64,000 bases of DNA from Amorphophallus konjac. Lineage: Eukaryota > Streptophyta > Magnoliopsida > Alismatales > Araceae. The stretch covers positions 228,021,643 through 228,085,642 of the forward strand of contig CM040128.1 of assembly GCA_022559845.1 (NCBI GenBank). The letters run 5' to 3'. The stretch's first letter is position 1. The number at the start of each line of letters is the position of its first letter. Made by a program: the position numbers and the translations under genes. This document shows, piece by piece, positions 48,943 to 61,430 of this stretch. Below the pieces are notes generated by a model. It was not told the origin of the DNA. It made no database searches and saw only the letters and a program-made list of their open reading frames with translations.

Positions 48943-50621
48943 CAGACTTGTAACGCTTCAAAGCACAATGTGTAGACTTTACAGTTCAGCTGCCAATGTA
49001 TAGACTTGGAAAAGCTCGAACACTGAATCAATGTAAAGACTTGGGGTTCTGAACGTAGGTAAAGGCTGGGAATGTATAGACTTGCCCTTCAGAAACGAAT
49101 GTATAGACTTGAGAGTCTTGAAGCCAATGTACAGACTTACTGAACTGAGTGTAGGTAAAGGATATGAGGAATGTATAGACTTACCCAGTTCAGTTCAGAA
49201 CGTAGGTAATGATCAATGTATAGACTTAACAGTCACGTTGGCTGTACAGACTTGGTCACAAACTGAACAGTCGATTGTATAGACTTAACAGTCGCCTTGG
49301 CTGTACAGACTTGGTCACTCGACCAGTGTACAGACTTGATAATGCTGAATGAACGACTGAGCAATGTATAGACATTGGACTCAAATGAGAAGCCAATGTA
49401 CAGACTTGCCACCGACCAATGTATAGACTTGGTGGAAGGCATGCACTGTACATACTTCACGATAAAAGCATGAATAGTCCGATGTACAGACTTGCCTTAA
49501 GCAATGGCTGTACAGACTTCACCTCGAGCTATCTACAGTGCATCAATGTGTGGACTTGAATGAAAGTGCATGCATTGTATGGACTTGTACAGTGAAACGA
49601 TGTATAGACTTCACTAAGACACTGCATGAGCAATATGATGCAATGTACAGACTTGGGCTGTACAGAGTTCATGAACAATGCATGCTATGCGTGAATAAGA
49701 AGACGATGTACAGACTTTCAACAATACTCTGTACAGACTTACATGATGCACTGACAATGTACAGACATGATTAAGCGTGACCAAGCCGATGTACAAACTA
49801 AGCCTGTATAGACTTAGTGCATGAAGCCCTGACAATGTATAGACTTGCTAATGCAATCTAGGGCGATGTACAGACTTTGTCCATGAACTGTGCACATGCA
49901 TGAACGATGTATAGACTATGCTGAGTGTGTAAACTTATGAAGTGCATAGAACACACAGAGGCTGTCTAGACTTACAGCGTTGACGTTGTAGACTTGAGAA
50001 TGCAATGTACACTCTTATAGCGTTGACGCTGCATGAGACGAGTGTATAGACTTGTGATCTCAACGATGCCCAAACACAACACAGACACAACACGATGTAT
50101 AGACTATGCTGAGTGTGTAGACTTGTGAAATGCATAGAACACAAAAGGCTGTCTAGACTTACAGCGTTGACGCTGCAGACTTGAGAATGCAACGTACACA
50201 CTTACAGCGTTGACGCTGCATGAGACACTAAGTAAGATGGACAGTTGTATAGACTTGTGTTCTGAGGGAGTCGACCCATCAAGGAAGGGGGTCGACCCAT
50301 CTAAGTGCACTGATGCAGTATATGCACATAAGAAGCAATGCATGATCTTGATTCAAACACAAAACACATTATGCACTTAATATGGAACACTGCATGATTT
50401 AGCACACTCATGCATTCTCCACAAAATAGATCAGCTATAACATACTTAAGCATTCTCCAGAGAATATACCAGTCACAGTCATATGCATTTTCCACAGAGT
50501 ATATCAATTATGCATTCATATCAGTTATAAACATTCATGTTACTATCATTCAATGTGGTGACTCATTCATGTTGCTATCATTAAAACACCATATCATCAA
50601 CAAAGCACAAGGAGCACAACA
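48943..50621 (-). repeat. 5' LTR of element C, outer portion (U3)
   Basis: It matches about 15984-17663 of the 3' LTR, including the distal cagcgttgacgctgc palindromes and the gtcgacccat pair. It begins with the right TSD of D (cagac, 48943-48947) and ends at the acatg TSD of C (50622-50626). Confidence 0.9.
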
Positions 50622-50626
50622 ACATG
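50622..50626. repeat. Right TSD of element C (acatg)
   Basis: It is identical to 14189-14193, so the sequence left of 14194 continues directly at 50627. Confidence 0.9.
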
Positions 50627-53600
50627 AAATGGAGATGAAGTAGAGCTGAAGCGGAGAGAATTGAAAAGTGGGCATCAAGGCAAAAGACACCCGTCATAAC
50701 CAACAAGCGACATGAATTCTCCCGAAAATGCCGAACTAACCACAAGGAATAGCTAACGCAGATGAGATATGTCTGGAGAACTAAACTAAGTGAGGAAAAG
50801 GAAACACGGCCGACCTCATCGAGGACACAATCCAGAGCCAATGAGGGGATCAGAAATACAATAGCTGAAAAGCTAAAAAATGGAATAAAATTGAGATAAA
50901 AATTCAGGCTGGAATCACGCTGGCCAACCAGACCGAGCGAATAGATCAGAGAAAATGTTCAAATTCAGAGTGAAATGGAAATATCTTATCCAAGAGAATA
51001 GAAGTGCAATACTCATTACTGAGGAGAAAACCTTGAGAGAATTACGAGGCGTGAATGCTCAAAATGACATGATGCATTATGGGCTAAAAAAAAGAAAGCA
51101 TCAAAACGAATGCAAAGAAAAGATATAAATAGAAAGTACTCAATGATAATATTATTAGACCGAGCAAGATGGGGTCAAGAGTCTTCTTGCAACCACGGCG
51201 TGCGAGACAGAGTCCACCGTCCCCCACCCGACTCAAACTAACGGCTAGTCCAACGATTAACCGTATGCTCCTAGATCATCATCATTTTTGTTAAAGGGGA
51301 ACATCAGATCTCAGAACATATGGAGAACTAGCCGACCTTGAGAGGCTATAATAATGTATATACCATATAGTAATGCAACAAAGAGCAGGGATAGAGAGCC
51401 ATACCCGACTTACCTACCAAGCGAAACGGCATTTTTTTGGATTTTATGACTTTCAAATTTTTATGGGATTTTTAATAAGACAACCAACAAGTATGAAGAT
51501 GAACATAACACAATGAACGAAACATGGTGAAAATGAACTAAACATAACATAACGGGTATGACCAAAACATAACAACATAGGCAAAACATTACAAGAACAA
51601 ATGACAAGCGTGCGTAGGATTGAAGACACGGTTGGACAAGACAACACAATGTAGTGGGACATCACACACGGTGGGACAAGGACATGGTGGGACAAGACAC
51701 GTGTGGGATGACCGACAAAACATGGAGGGACGAAGACACGGGAGACGACAACCACGGGGGACAATAGACAACATAGCAAGACGACAACACATGGGACGAA
51801 GATACGTGCAGCATGACAACACACTGGGACGACACAGAGGGACACATAAACAACACAACGTTACAAACACTCATGGGACAAAAGACATGACAAACATGCT
51901 TCAATCAAAGCCCAACAATCAAATGAAGAAGAACTACTAGGTTCATAATCGTAAGGCAAAGCCCTCTCATGGAGATACGAATTGAGGTAGGCGAAAAATT
52001 GAGAAGGACTAGGAGCTTCAGAACAGATCAAGGGATTAGATTGAAGAAGAGAGGAACAGACTGAAAGATGTGAACAGGAGGCAGAGTGAAAGATAAAGAG
52101 CAAGGAAGCTTGAACACCTGCAACCTGTACACTTAGCAAACAGATTACATATCTGTCCTCAAAACAAATGGATGAATAAAGAACAAAAGTCTTATTTTTG
52201 TATTTTTTGATTTTTTTTGAACTTTTTAAAATATCTGCTTTTTTTATAATTTTGACAATATTTTATTTTTTTAGATTTTTAAAATATCTGATCTTTTTTT
52301 TGATAATATCTGATTTTTTTTGAATTTTCTAGGGGTCGTCATCCCTCCCCCTCTCATTAAAGATTTCCCTTGAGCAAGGCGTGGATTCAAGGGTGGCTCG
52401 CCACAACCAACCGCCTCTAAAGAACGGTGCCCCTACCAAGGTCATACCCGGGATACAACCCAGTCTAAGAGGGAGAAGCATAAGAAAAATGGAGATAAGC
52501 TTAACACATGATGGGAGATATCAGGACTTGAATTCCTTCTAGGGCACTACCCCTCAAAGATACAGTCTGTTGCGCCAGGGCTTTGTGTCTTTTTTGAGAC
52601 CCATATTTATTAGGCACGCATACGACCGGGCTCATGACGTCCCGCGGGGAACTATACTGCCACTCTTGTCATGTCTTTGATTCATAATTTTGAACAATTT
52701 TATCTTTGATTTTGATAGCCCTTATTGACTAGATTCAGCATGATCACTCACATTCGAGGGTCAAGACTGCCCCTATTTAAGACCTCTCTCGTATTAGGGA
52801 GCACCTAGGTTGGGCATCTTATCCATCCATCTCTTGCCCCTGCACTTGGCTGAACAGAGAAAAGAAGAAGGCCTTTGTGCATACCCATGGTATGGCCAAA
52901 GCAGCAACGGTGTTGCTCAAAGAGGAAATCGGCTATAGCTCTCGTGTAGTGTGTGAAAACCATGCTAAAAAAGGACACCCTCAACGATCAGAAAAAGAAC
53001 TGGACTCCCAGCGCGGAGCTACCACCAGCCTGAGAGTGCTGCAGAAGTGAACTGGAAATATTGACCTAAGTAAGCAAACTTCCTAAAACCTCTCAACCGT
53101 GTTAAGGAACCAATATTATAACCACGCGTAAGATAAATAGAAATAACAACAATGATAATATATTCTTACACAAAATAAAAATACCTTTCAAATCCATGGA
53201 GTGGAAACAACATCCTGAAGCGAGGGCTCGATCATCAAGCTTCATATTCCTTGCTTGATAGGATAAAAAGGAGAGGATAGCAAGGGCCAAAAGATTCCTT
53301 GATACAAAAGAGCGGCAGACACCAAACTGGACGAATAAGGATAAAAAGGAAGAGAGACGAGGGCTAGAACTCCCTCGCTAGGGCGCAGAGACCCTGATAA
53401 CAAGGAACCAGATACAGAATAAATAAAGGTCAGCTGAGATCAAGGTGGGCTAAAGCCTCGAAAATAGCATGAAAAAGGGTGATGACCCCGAAAAGGTGAG
53501 GAAGAAATAATAAAAAGTCAATGAGGAGATTGCTACAAAAGTGAGGAAGAAGGGTGATCATCCGATGGAGTCGGAGAAGAAGAATAGTAATCATCCGACA

Positions 53601-54255
53601 TGGTCGGAGAAGGAGAATAATGGTCATCCGACAGGGTCAGAGAAGAATCAGAGATAAAGCCCGAAAGTTCCATAGAAGACGAATCAGATGATGTCCCAAA
53701 ATCGGGAGGAAAGGAGGACATAGGCCGAGGCCTAGAATTGTAAAAAGAAGGACAATCCGGAGGGTCCGGATGAGAAAGAGAGGAATTGGGGTTCATGAAC
53801 CCAGGAAGAGAGGAGAAAATTATAGAAGCAGGATTGGAAAAGGGCAAGTACACCACCCAAGGGTGGGAGCTGAGCAAGATAAAGGATGACTAGAAAGAAG
53901 GGAAAGAAGAAGCGGACCCCTGAGTGCACAATCGACGGCCATTAAACCTGCGTCGCCGCCACTTCTTAGTAGAAACTTCCTTGTGATGGACCCGCCTGGC
54001 ATGGACTTGGACCTTCAGGTTTCTTGACTTGAAACATCTTCTCAAATAACGGACCCACCTGGCAGAAGGTCTGGCCCGGTTATGAACATGCAGCTTCATC
54101 GGGGCGATCGCCCCTAGACAACCGGTGCTAACATCATGTGGACATTCTTGAACAGGTCACTCCTCAGAGTGATGAATATCATGTAACCACGGAGTTTTGT
54201 CACTCGGCACAAGGACCATGAGATTCGGCAACTCCGCTCCGCAATCAGGCGTGAA
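50627..54255 (-). other. Interior of Tat-like host G, no recognisable pol
   Basis: This continues the host interior that starts at 14112. By orientation it should hold protease, RT, RNase H and integrase, but I find no motif of these on either strand. Small Ser/Pro-rich frames occur (53533-53877 minus, with repeats of SPTMSDDYYSSSPTPSDD), and low-complexity T-rich sequence lies at 52190-52330. A conserved-looking noncoding segment at about 52330-52690 (ccccctctcattaaagattt, tttattaggcacgcatacga) may be a 3' untranslated region. The rest is unexplained. Confidence 0.4.
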
Positions 54256-54900
54256 TCACAACTCCCTTGATAAAGGGGAAGGACGAAACTGAGGGAGAGC
54301 AATGTGCGGCATTGACGCGGTCGGCTTGATAAACTGAGGGAGATTGCATAGAATGTGCAGGATGTCCTTGGGAAATCTTGAGACTACGACAAATTGCCTC
54401 TTGAACATGGAATCCATCAGATTCTTGGCTGCCGTATGCGTTAGCATAATACGAGTAAAGAACCCTTCTTGACCAGTCATCTGAATGGCAACAGAGCGAG
54501 AAGAAATAACATCATCGATGGTAAACTCCCCGGCGAGCAATGAGAATGCCACCGGTCTCGCTTGAGAGGAAACTGGCGCTAGCGCAAGAGAGCTATTCTT
54601 GGCAACCATCATGGGAAGTATAAGTTCATCATCTTCAAAATATCCAGGGACCAGGACATGGACTGGCATGTGACAGATAAAGTCTTGAATCTTGAAATGT
54701 AGAACTGGCACTGAATCATCCTGACTCGGCTCATTCTCTCCCTGAGAACCTTTCCCAAGGGGCACCAGAGGTAGCGCACACCTGCTCCGTGGGGTGGAAA
54801 TGGATGGAGAAGTAGAGGTGGTAGGAATATGTTCAAATGGCGCAGAGGCTTCAATGGGGATGGTGATGTCAAGTACGTGGAGGCGAAGGCAATGTAGGTG
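54256..54900 (-). pseudogene. Unassigned frame downstream of Tat-like gag
   Basis: This minus-strand frame has a protein-like composition over its last 210 residues, including PIEASAPFEHIPTTSTSPS, FICHMPVHVLVPGYFEDDE and LLAGEFTIDDVISSRSVAIQ. I do not recognise a domain. Its place after gag suggests the C-terminal part of the Gag or Gag-Pro polyprotein. The region upstream in the same frame (54900-55490) is low-complexity His/Pro/Ser/Leu sequence. Confidence 0.3.
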
Positions 54901-55529
54901 GAGGTGGAGGTAAAGGTGAAGCTTGCTCAAGCTCGGGCAAAGAGAGTAACGACGGAGATGGGGGAGATAAAGATGGCAATGAGGACAATGGAGGCAACGA
55001 ATTGGGTGATTTTGGGAGAGGAGATGGCGAAGGCAATGGAATAGAGGTAACATGCGGGTTATGTAGTGATGGGTGTGGTGAAGGAGGTGAGATGGAGGTG
55101 GCGGCAAAGGCGAAGGTGAAGATGGAGAAGGTGGTGATGAGGGGAATGGTGATGATGGGGATGGAGAAGGTGAAGATGAGGGTCGCGGGGCCCAATGTTA
55201 GCGTATCGACACATAATGCGCCGGGCGGCGTTAAGAGTAGAAGTGGTGGTAGCGGTAACGGAGGTAGAAGTAGTAGTAATAGAAGCAGTAGAAGTAGAGG
55301 AAGTGGTGGCAAGGGGAGTGGACGCACTAACCTGAGCAGAGGCTTGGGTTGGGGGGGTTTGTGGAGTCAGTGTAGGAGATGATGAAGATGATGGGGTAGA
55401 TGGAGATGGAGATGGCAATGGGGAAGGCGATGGCCTAGGTGAGGGAACATGTGATGGAGTAGACGATAGAGTGGGTGTAACATTAACCAAAGAATCACAG
55501 GGTTGCCCCTGGCCTTGTAGTTGAGATGG

Positions 55530-57247
55530 CTACCTGGGCGGCGCTTCTTGTTGATGTTGCTTGCTGCGGAGATAGAGAACAACCTTATGAATTGCAGGCC
55601 AATCGATCCTCTTCTTGTCTTCCAGATCATAAACGTATTTTCGGAACTCGGAGTAATCCTCGACCAAATGCCCCTGCTGACGATGATAATCACAGAATTG
55701 AAGCAAGTTCTCGACCGCGGGTCGACAAGGCACAACTAGAGGGAGTTGTAACACATGAGTGGCCATCAAAGCCCAAAAAATATCTGCAAAACACTCCAGC
55801 AACAGAGAATGAGGAGCCCTCTTCGGGCAAGGGGAATGACGAGGGGTATGAGAAGGTGATGGAGAAGGTTGTGGGGGTTGCATAGGTAGGGGTACGTGGC
55901 GACTAGTGGAAGGACTGGACAATGGCGTAGGATGAGTAGAGCGGGGAGGTATGTAGTGGACAACATTCCCTTGACCGGAGCTGGAGACACCTATGGGTAT
56001 GCGGACGTGGAAGGCTGACCATGGATGACAAAAGGTTGACTCATATAGGGTTGATATGTGGAAGATTGGTATGTGGAGGCGTAGGGCTGACTCATGGAGG
56101 GGTGGCTGGAGACGAAGGGTTGACTCGTGGAGGGCGCATAAGGGGGATATGAGGATGGTGAGGTGTATGTGGACGTGGAAGGTGGAGAAGACTCTGGGTC
56201 AAGGGAACCTTTGAGTTGGCAAATGAAGCGGGCTCGGCTATAGAGTTGTTGCCAGGAGGTAATATCATTTAAAGCTAAGATGAAGTGATACTCGGGCGTT
56301 GCATTGGATATAAGCATCTTAATCTGCTCCTGCTCTGAAATATGCCTAGGGACTTGTGCGGTGAGGCTACGCCAACGGTCAGCAAAGGTGGAGAACTCCT
56401 CGTCAAGCTTCATCTTCTCAAGGGCCAGATCCACAACGGAGAACCTGGGCCCAACCTGGTCCTGATATTACTGAATGAATCTATCTTGGATAACTTCAAA
56501 GTTCACAACCTAGTCTTGCGGCAATGAAAATAACCAATCCTGAGTCGGGCCCTCTAGAGACAGATCGAACAGATAGGCTATCAAGCGTTGGTCATCGTGA
56601 AACTGGGCCGACTCATAAAGAAACTCCTTGAAGTGCACAAAGGGGTCACCAGTTTCACCATAACAACGATAAGTAGGTATTTGTGAAGGTGGTGTAAGCT
56701 AAAGATTTTGAAATGTGAATGGGACACTCAAGGAGGGTTTGAGATCAATTCGGCTTTGGAGTTCGTCAAGCTGGCGTTGGGCTTGAGAAATCATCTCCGG
56801 GGTAGGGAGAGATCGAGAATAAAGCGGGCCAACTTTAGCAATGGGTTGTGATTGCAGACCAGGAACATGGTAATGGGTCGGATAATAGGATCCGGGCTGA
56901 GGAAAAGACGAGCCCATTCCTGGAGTAGAAGGATGCATGGATCTGGAAGGGACATGAGCATGTGGACCCATTGGACCAGCAGCAACATGGGTAGAAGAAG
57001 GAGGCCCATTAGGAGAAGAAAATCTATTAAGAGAAGAAAGCCCATTAAGATGATTTGCAATCAATTTTTGGGCCTGAACAAGGTCCATTTGGCAAACAAG
57101 GCAAGAAAGATGGGCCATGAGGTTAGCCTGTCGCTCGGATGGGTCAGAGGGACAACGAGAAGATGGGCCCGCGTGGGTGGAAGAATCCACGCGAGAATAA
57201 GGAGACTGGGAAGGAGAAGGGTACATGGGGTTGAAGCGGCGCTCCAT
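55530..57247 (-). pseudogene. Tat/Ogre-like gag (broken)
   Basis: It starts at ATG 57247 with MERRFNPMYPSPSQSPYSR and a Pro/Ser-rich N-terminus. The capsid-like part follows: GDPFVHFKEFLYESAQFHDD, LEGPTQDWLFSLP, then KLDEEFSTFADRWRSLTAQV and QEQIKMLISNATPEYHFIL. These resemble retrotransposon Gag domains of large plant gypsy elements. In-frame stops fall at 56699-56701 (TAG), near 56516 (TAG) and near 56470 (TAA). A Ser/Thr/Tyr/Pro-rich linker follows, then a frame change. The last piece has a Tat-type zinc-binding motif in which the final Cys is lost (CDYHRQQGHLVEDY). The family call is from motif memory and is moderate. Confidence 0.6.
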
Positions 57248-58573
57248 GAGAGAGGTGGAGACTTAATACAAGAAATTTCAAGGGAATACAATCAGGGAAG
57301 CAAGGGCGCGAAGGGCTGAGGAGGAGGGATGGAGAGAGTGTTGACTCACTAATGCACATGACCGATGTAAAATTGACCTAGGACAATGGAACTAGACAAT
57401 GGACACGACAAAAGGACTAAACTAAATGGATCTATCAACGAAAGAACATATGGATGAGGAGGGAATGCAACACAAACATCACAAATGGGCTTGAACAAGC
57501 CCAAACAACACAAACAAAGCAGTGAGGGAGGTTTCACCCAAGATCAAACATGTTAAGATGATTGGAAAATTTTTATTTTCCAAAGTTTTTGGCAGACCTT
57601 TTAATATTTTAATTAAGCATAATTCTCTCAAGATAGGGGTATCCTAAAGGGAAGAGGTCCAAAATTTGGGTTGAACTAAGGTTAACACCCTCACACGTAT
57701 GCAAATGCAAATCCTAGGGGTGAAAAGGTACAACCGATTCGGCATCTGTGTGAGAATCCACAGCTTGCGGAGGCTTACGGAGGTCACAGATAAGATCACC
57801 TAGTCGACTCCAAGGAATATGGAGGCAAGAGGATCACTTACCAAGGTGGAATGCCACAACAATATGCAATGCATGACCCTATGTGCACCGAAGTGCATGC
57901 AGAATTCTAACATAAAACTGAAAAATCAAGGCAATATTAAATTCTGAAAACAAGACATTATGGATGCAAATGATATGAGAAAATGAAGACAACATAAAGG
58001 ACAGCAAGATAAGACTAGAAAAAGGCACAATCAGACCTCAGAAGGCAGATTAAATCATTAGTGAACAGGGTACCTGAGTGTCTGCCCCTAGGCCTACATG
58101 TAGATTTCTTGCATAAAACTTGAAAATCAAAGCAAGATTAAATTATGAAAACAAGACAATATGTGTTATGACCACCAATTGGGCACTGGCCCAATTGAGT
58201 ATAATTTGGGCCCATGAACTCAACGAGCTAGAAATCTAGATAGATTATTGAAGGATCCTTAGAAAATTCATACCTTAATGTGGGGAGGTCAGAATTAGGT
58301 GAAAACAAAGCCTATGTAACGACCATTGGGTAAGGAACAACTTTGATGAAGAGTATAACTTCTAAAAAATGGGTCTATTTGGGGGTAAGAGGGAGTTGGT
58401 GATAATGGGTCGAAATAGTTACAGAAAAATGGTCACCCGTTGAAATAAAGATATCTTGGTCCACAATCAACCAAATGAGATGAAACTTAGCCCATTAGAA
58501 ATTTTGGGATCTTAACCAAAACTCTTCTATTGAGGTGGAAATCCAATTCGCACCAGAACCCAAGGTTCTGAGC
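57248..58573 (-). other. Leader region upstream of Tat-like gag
   Basis: I see no ORF of note in about 1.3 kb. Two related segments containing gaaaacaagacaatat-type sequence (about 57911-57963 and 58113-58166) look like an internal duplication of about 200 bp. Large Tat elements often have long leaders, so this may be 5' untranslated sequence of host G. Confidence 0.35.
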
Positions 58574-58587
58574 CCTTTGTTGCCAGC
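58574..58587 (-). promoter_or_regulatory. Possible primer binding site of Tat-like element
   Basis: On the minus strand, cttcgtgaca (LTR end) is followed by gctggcaacaaagggctc. The tggcaac part could pair with a tRNA 3' end (...CCA). The tRNA is not identified. Confidence 0.35.
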
Positions 58588-59547
58588 TGTCACGAAGAGG
58601 TGCGACCGTTGGGCAAATTCGCATGTAATTAATGGGAAATTCATAACTACATTTGTGATTAATGAAATGACCTAAAACTAAGGCCATAATTTTGAGTGGG
58701 ATGTTAGCCACATCTTCTATGTTGAGGTCGAGGCCAGATTCCCCATGGATACTATAGTTATACTCAAATTACCTCGGGCTACTGAAAGGTCGCGATTGGA
58801 GAAGGGGGAAATGAACATTAATTTTTGAAAAATCATAACTCAGGCTAGGATTGGAGAAAGTCGATGAAACCATGTCCCAAAGTTAGATCAGAAAGTCCTC
58901 TTGATTTCATCTGAAGGAGTCCCAACCCAAATCCTAACAGAAGAGCGTGTCCAATAGTGTTTATGAATGGTGGACTAAGGGTCATGTCTCTTCAGAGCTG
59001 AAGTGGTGCTTAGCATTAATGACTCTTTAAACCAGCGACCTTGGGAGTAGGATGGAGCCTGGTAGGTCGTGGGTAGAACCTTGGGAGGCTTGAAAACTAT
59101 ATAAGGAGGTGGGTTTCAAGGGTGGTAAGTGTTGATAGTTTTTTGTGTGTGTGACGTGATGAATGATGAATGTGAGGGAGAAATATGTGAAAGAGTGTGA
59201 GCAAGTAATAACTTAACTCAAACAATCACAAAATCAAGACCATGGGCATGTCATCAATGCTTATGAAGGAATAAAAATAAAAACACACGCCGGGGCATGG
59301 AGCAAATGAATAAAATAAAAACACACACCGTTGGTGTGGAGCAAGTAAAGTAAAAAGAAAGCAAGGATGATGACAAAGATGAACAAATACCCAACTAAGG
59401 ATGTGTGATCGCCACCAAAGCAATTAAAGTGGTAGAAACCAAAATAACACCTTGAAAAGAGCAGGTTGAAGTCACCCACGTGCGGGAGAGAGAAAACCAG
59501 GTGCACAGATGAAAAATGGTCTAGCAGACGACCACGATCTAGCAGAA

Positions 59548-60493
59548 AATGGTCTTACGATAGACCGCCTTATACCTGAAAATGGCCTTCCAGATGACCG
59601 CTAGGGCACCCAGAGCAGTAGTTTGGAACTTGATCTCCACCCCTCCTGGCTGGCCATAAAGGTTGGGCCTCGTGCAGTGAGTCCTGTAAACCTGTAAAAG
59701 AGTGTAGACAACAAAAGAAAAAGCCCAATTAGCCCTTGGGACAAGTGTAGTATCTATACAATTAGGCTAATATGCATAAAAGAAGGGTGAACACCTGGGA
59801 GGTTTGGTGGTTTTTTAACCCCTGTGGGGCGTGGAAAAAGATAGGAGGATGTTTTAAAAAAGTGATTGAATGCAGAGAACGTGGAGAAAAGAGGAGGGAA
59901 GATGCTATGGATGCAAGAGAGCAATAGACAAAACTAAAGACCAAAGACACAAACTAGACCAAAGGAACTTAATACTCCCTGGACCAGAAGCTTGGTGGAC
60001 GTGGAAGCAGCTTCTCCTTGGTTGGAAGTGGCTCTAGAATGCAGTAGCACTTCGTGACAAACTCCAGAAATCTCCTCCCCCAAGCCATGAAGTCAAGGGT
60101 CCTATTTATAGACCCCCAAACCCTAGGTTCAAGTTGGAGGGATAATGACTCGAAAATAGACTTGAAACTAGATAATCCCTGAAGATAATACTCCCAAGAG
60201 TCCATAGAAATAAACAGAAGGTTCTGGGAGTCTCTGGTGAGAGAGAAATCAAAAGATGAAGGACTCTAGTTCGTCCACGGCCAAGGAGAGGAAGAACAGG
60301 CAGAGCAGGACTCTCTGTTCCACTAGCGATCTTGCGATAGACCGCCAGCCCCAAGAAACGGTCGTGCGATACACCGCTAGGCACATGCGTCTAGAAGAAG
60401 ATAAGATCAAAGAGACCCAGCAGGACTCTCTACCCATTAGCGGTCTAGCGATGGACCGCCAACGTCCTCCTTGCGGTCGTCCGATAGACCGCT
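59548..60493 (-). repeat. Six 22-nt palindromes with GCGGTC/GACCGC arms
   Basis: Units start at 59548, about 59585, 60325, 60357, 60439 and 60472. The best is gcggtc-tagcgatg-gaccgc at 60440. The middle often contains gcgata. Four lie in U3 and two lie downstream of the TATA box. Confidence 0.65.
60102..60111 (-). promoter_or_regulatory. TATA box of right Tat-like LTR
   Basis: The minus-strand sequence ctataaatag is identical to 13237-13246. Confidence 0.55.
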
Positions 60494-60754
60494 AGGGGAG
60501 AGGACATGGCAAAAGAGATAAATGCTAATAAATCCACAGCATAATCCAAAAAATAACGCTCATTAGCCCTTATCTTGGCCCAATAAGGTGAAATGACGAG
60601 AAATCTATGAAGCTAAGTCCAACCAAGGAGAATGACCCATAAAATTAGGCCCAAAAATGACATAAAAAGGCCCAATAAGCGGTAAATAACTCGGGACATC
60701 ATATAACTAGATAAGGAGATGACCCAACTCATTGGTCATAAAATGGGTGTCAAT

Positions 60755-61199
60755 AGTAAGCCTTTAGCAACCGTTCCCATCAACCCTCCGCCACCTTCTA
60801 CCCTTCTTGTGTGAGAAGAGAGTGAGGGACCTCGCCTCTTCGTGGGTAGACCATCCGGTGCATGGGTGGACAATCCGGTGCATGGGTGGATGATCCGGCG
60901 CGTGAAGGATGAATCTGCAGCACCCCGAGCTCGAGGGGGGAAAAGCTTTAGGTGGATCTGGGGTGCGGATCTCATCCCCGAATCGTCGATCTAACATTTC
61001 GAAGGTAGGCACCTAACCTCAAATCTTAGGGGTCAACGATGCATTAGAACGATTTTAAAATAGTTTCTATATTTTAAAGAGGGACTAAGGGTATGTGGGA
61101 TCGACTATTGTGTTTTCTGGATTTTCCATCGAGTTACGTGTTTTTGTGACGTTCCTATGAGTTTCTATCAAAGTTTAGGGTCTCCGTATTGACTGCGTC
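60755..61199 (+). other. LTR-like fragment with short tandem repeat
   Basis: No gene is apparent. A 20-bp unit (tccggtgcatgggtggacaa) is repeated about three times at 60855-60905. The phrase cgatctaacatttcgaaggt near 60990 is of a kind I associate with R/U5 of Tekay-type LTRs, so this may be a plus-oriented LTR remnant. That call is tentative. Confidence 0.3.
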
Positions 61200-61430
61200 G
61201 GTGTAGTCCCTGGATAGGTCAATGCACCTGGGGTGCAGTCTCTGGATAGGTCAGTGCAAGTCCCGGGATAGGTCGATGCACCTGGGGACAGGTCAGCGTA
61301 GGTCCTTGGATAGGTCGATGCACCTAGGGTGTAGTCACTGGACATGTCAGTGCAGGTCCCTGGATTGGTCGATGCACCTGGGGTGTAGTCACTGGACAAC
61401 TCAGTGCAGGTCCCTAGATAGGTCGATGCA
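61200..61430 (+). repeat. 54-bp tandem repeat with GGTCGATGCA core
   Basis: The core ggtcgatgca (first copy ggtcaatgca) starts at about 61217, 61271, 61313, 61367 and 61421. Spacing is 54, 42, 54 and 54 bp. Each unit also has a second box, like ggtcagtgca. Element F inserted right after the last core, so the array may continue beyond the window. Confidence 0.85.

Larger units (their letters stand above)
14194..50621 (-). mobile_element. Element C: pol-less Sirevirus, interrupted by E and D
   Basis: It has two LTRs of about 3.5 kb, a perfect PBS, a PPT and a 5-bp TSD (acatg). With E and D removed, the interior is only about 5.6 kb. It codes for a Gag-like protein and then runs into noncoding 3' sequence; no protease, integrase, RT or RNase H is present. 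It is best read as a nonautonomous Sirevirus. Element E interrupts the gag-like coding region and element D interrupts the 5' LTR. Confidence 0.9.
58588..60754 (-). repeat. Tat-like LTR (right), probably a 5' LTR
   Basis: On the minus strand it begins TATTGACACCCATTTTATG at 60754 (first base mutated from the usual TG) and ends CTTCGTGACA at 58588. The TATA box (ctataaatag, 60102-60111) is identical to that of the left Tat-like LTR. U3 holds palindromes with the same GCGGTC/GACCGC arms. The rest does not align with 13129-14098 by eye, so the two LTRs may be a very old pair or belong to two related elements. Confidence 0.5.

Noticed and set aside
51453..51940. Cys/Val-rich minus-strand ORFs and the overlapping Gly/Thr-rich plus-strand ORF
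   Set aside because: They come from a low-complexity acgggacaa-type stretch open on both strands. No start context, domain or neighbour supports them.
54869..55490. Pro/Leu/His/Ser-rich minus ORFs and the Gly/Arg-rich plus ORF at 55002-55382
   Set aside because: This is simple ggagatgg-type repeat sequence inside the decayed Tat polyprotein region, and composition alone explains the open frames.
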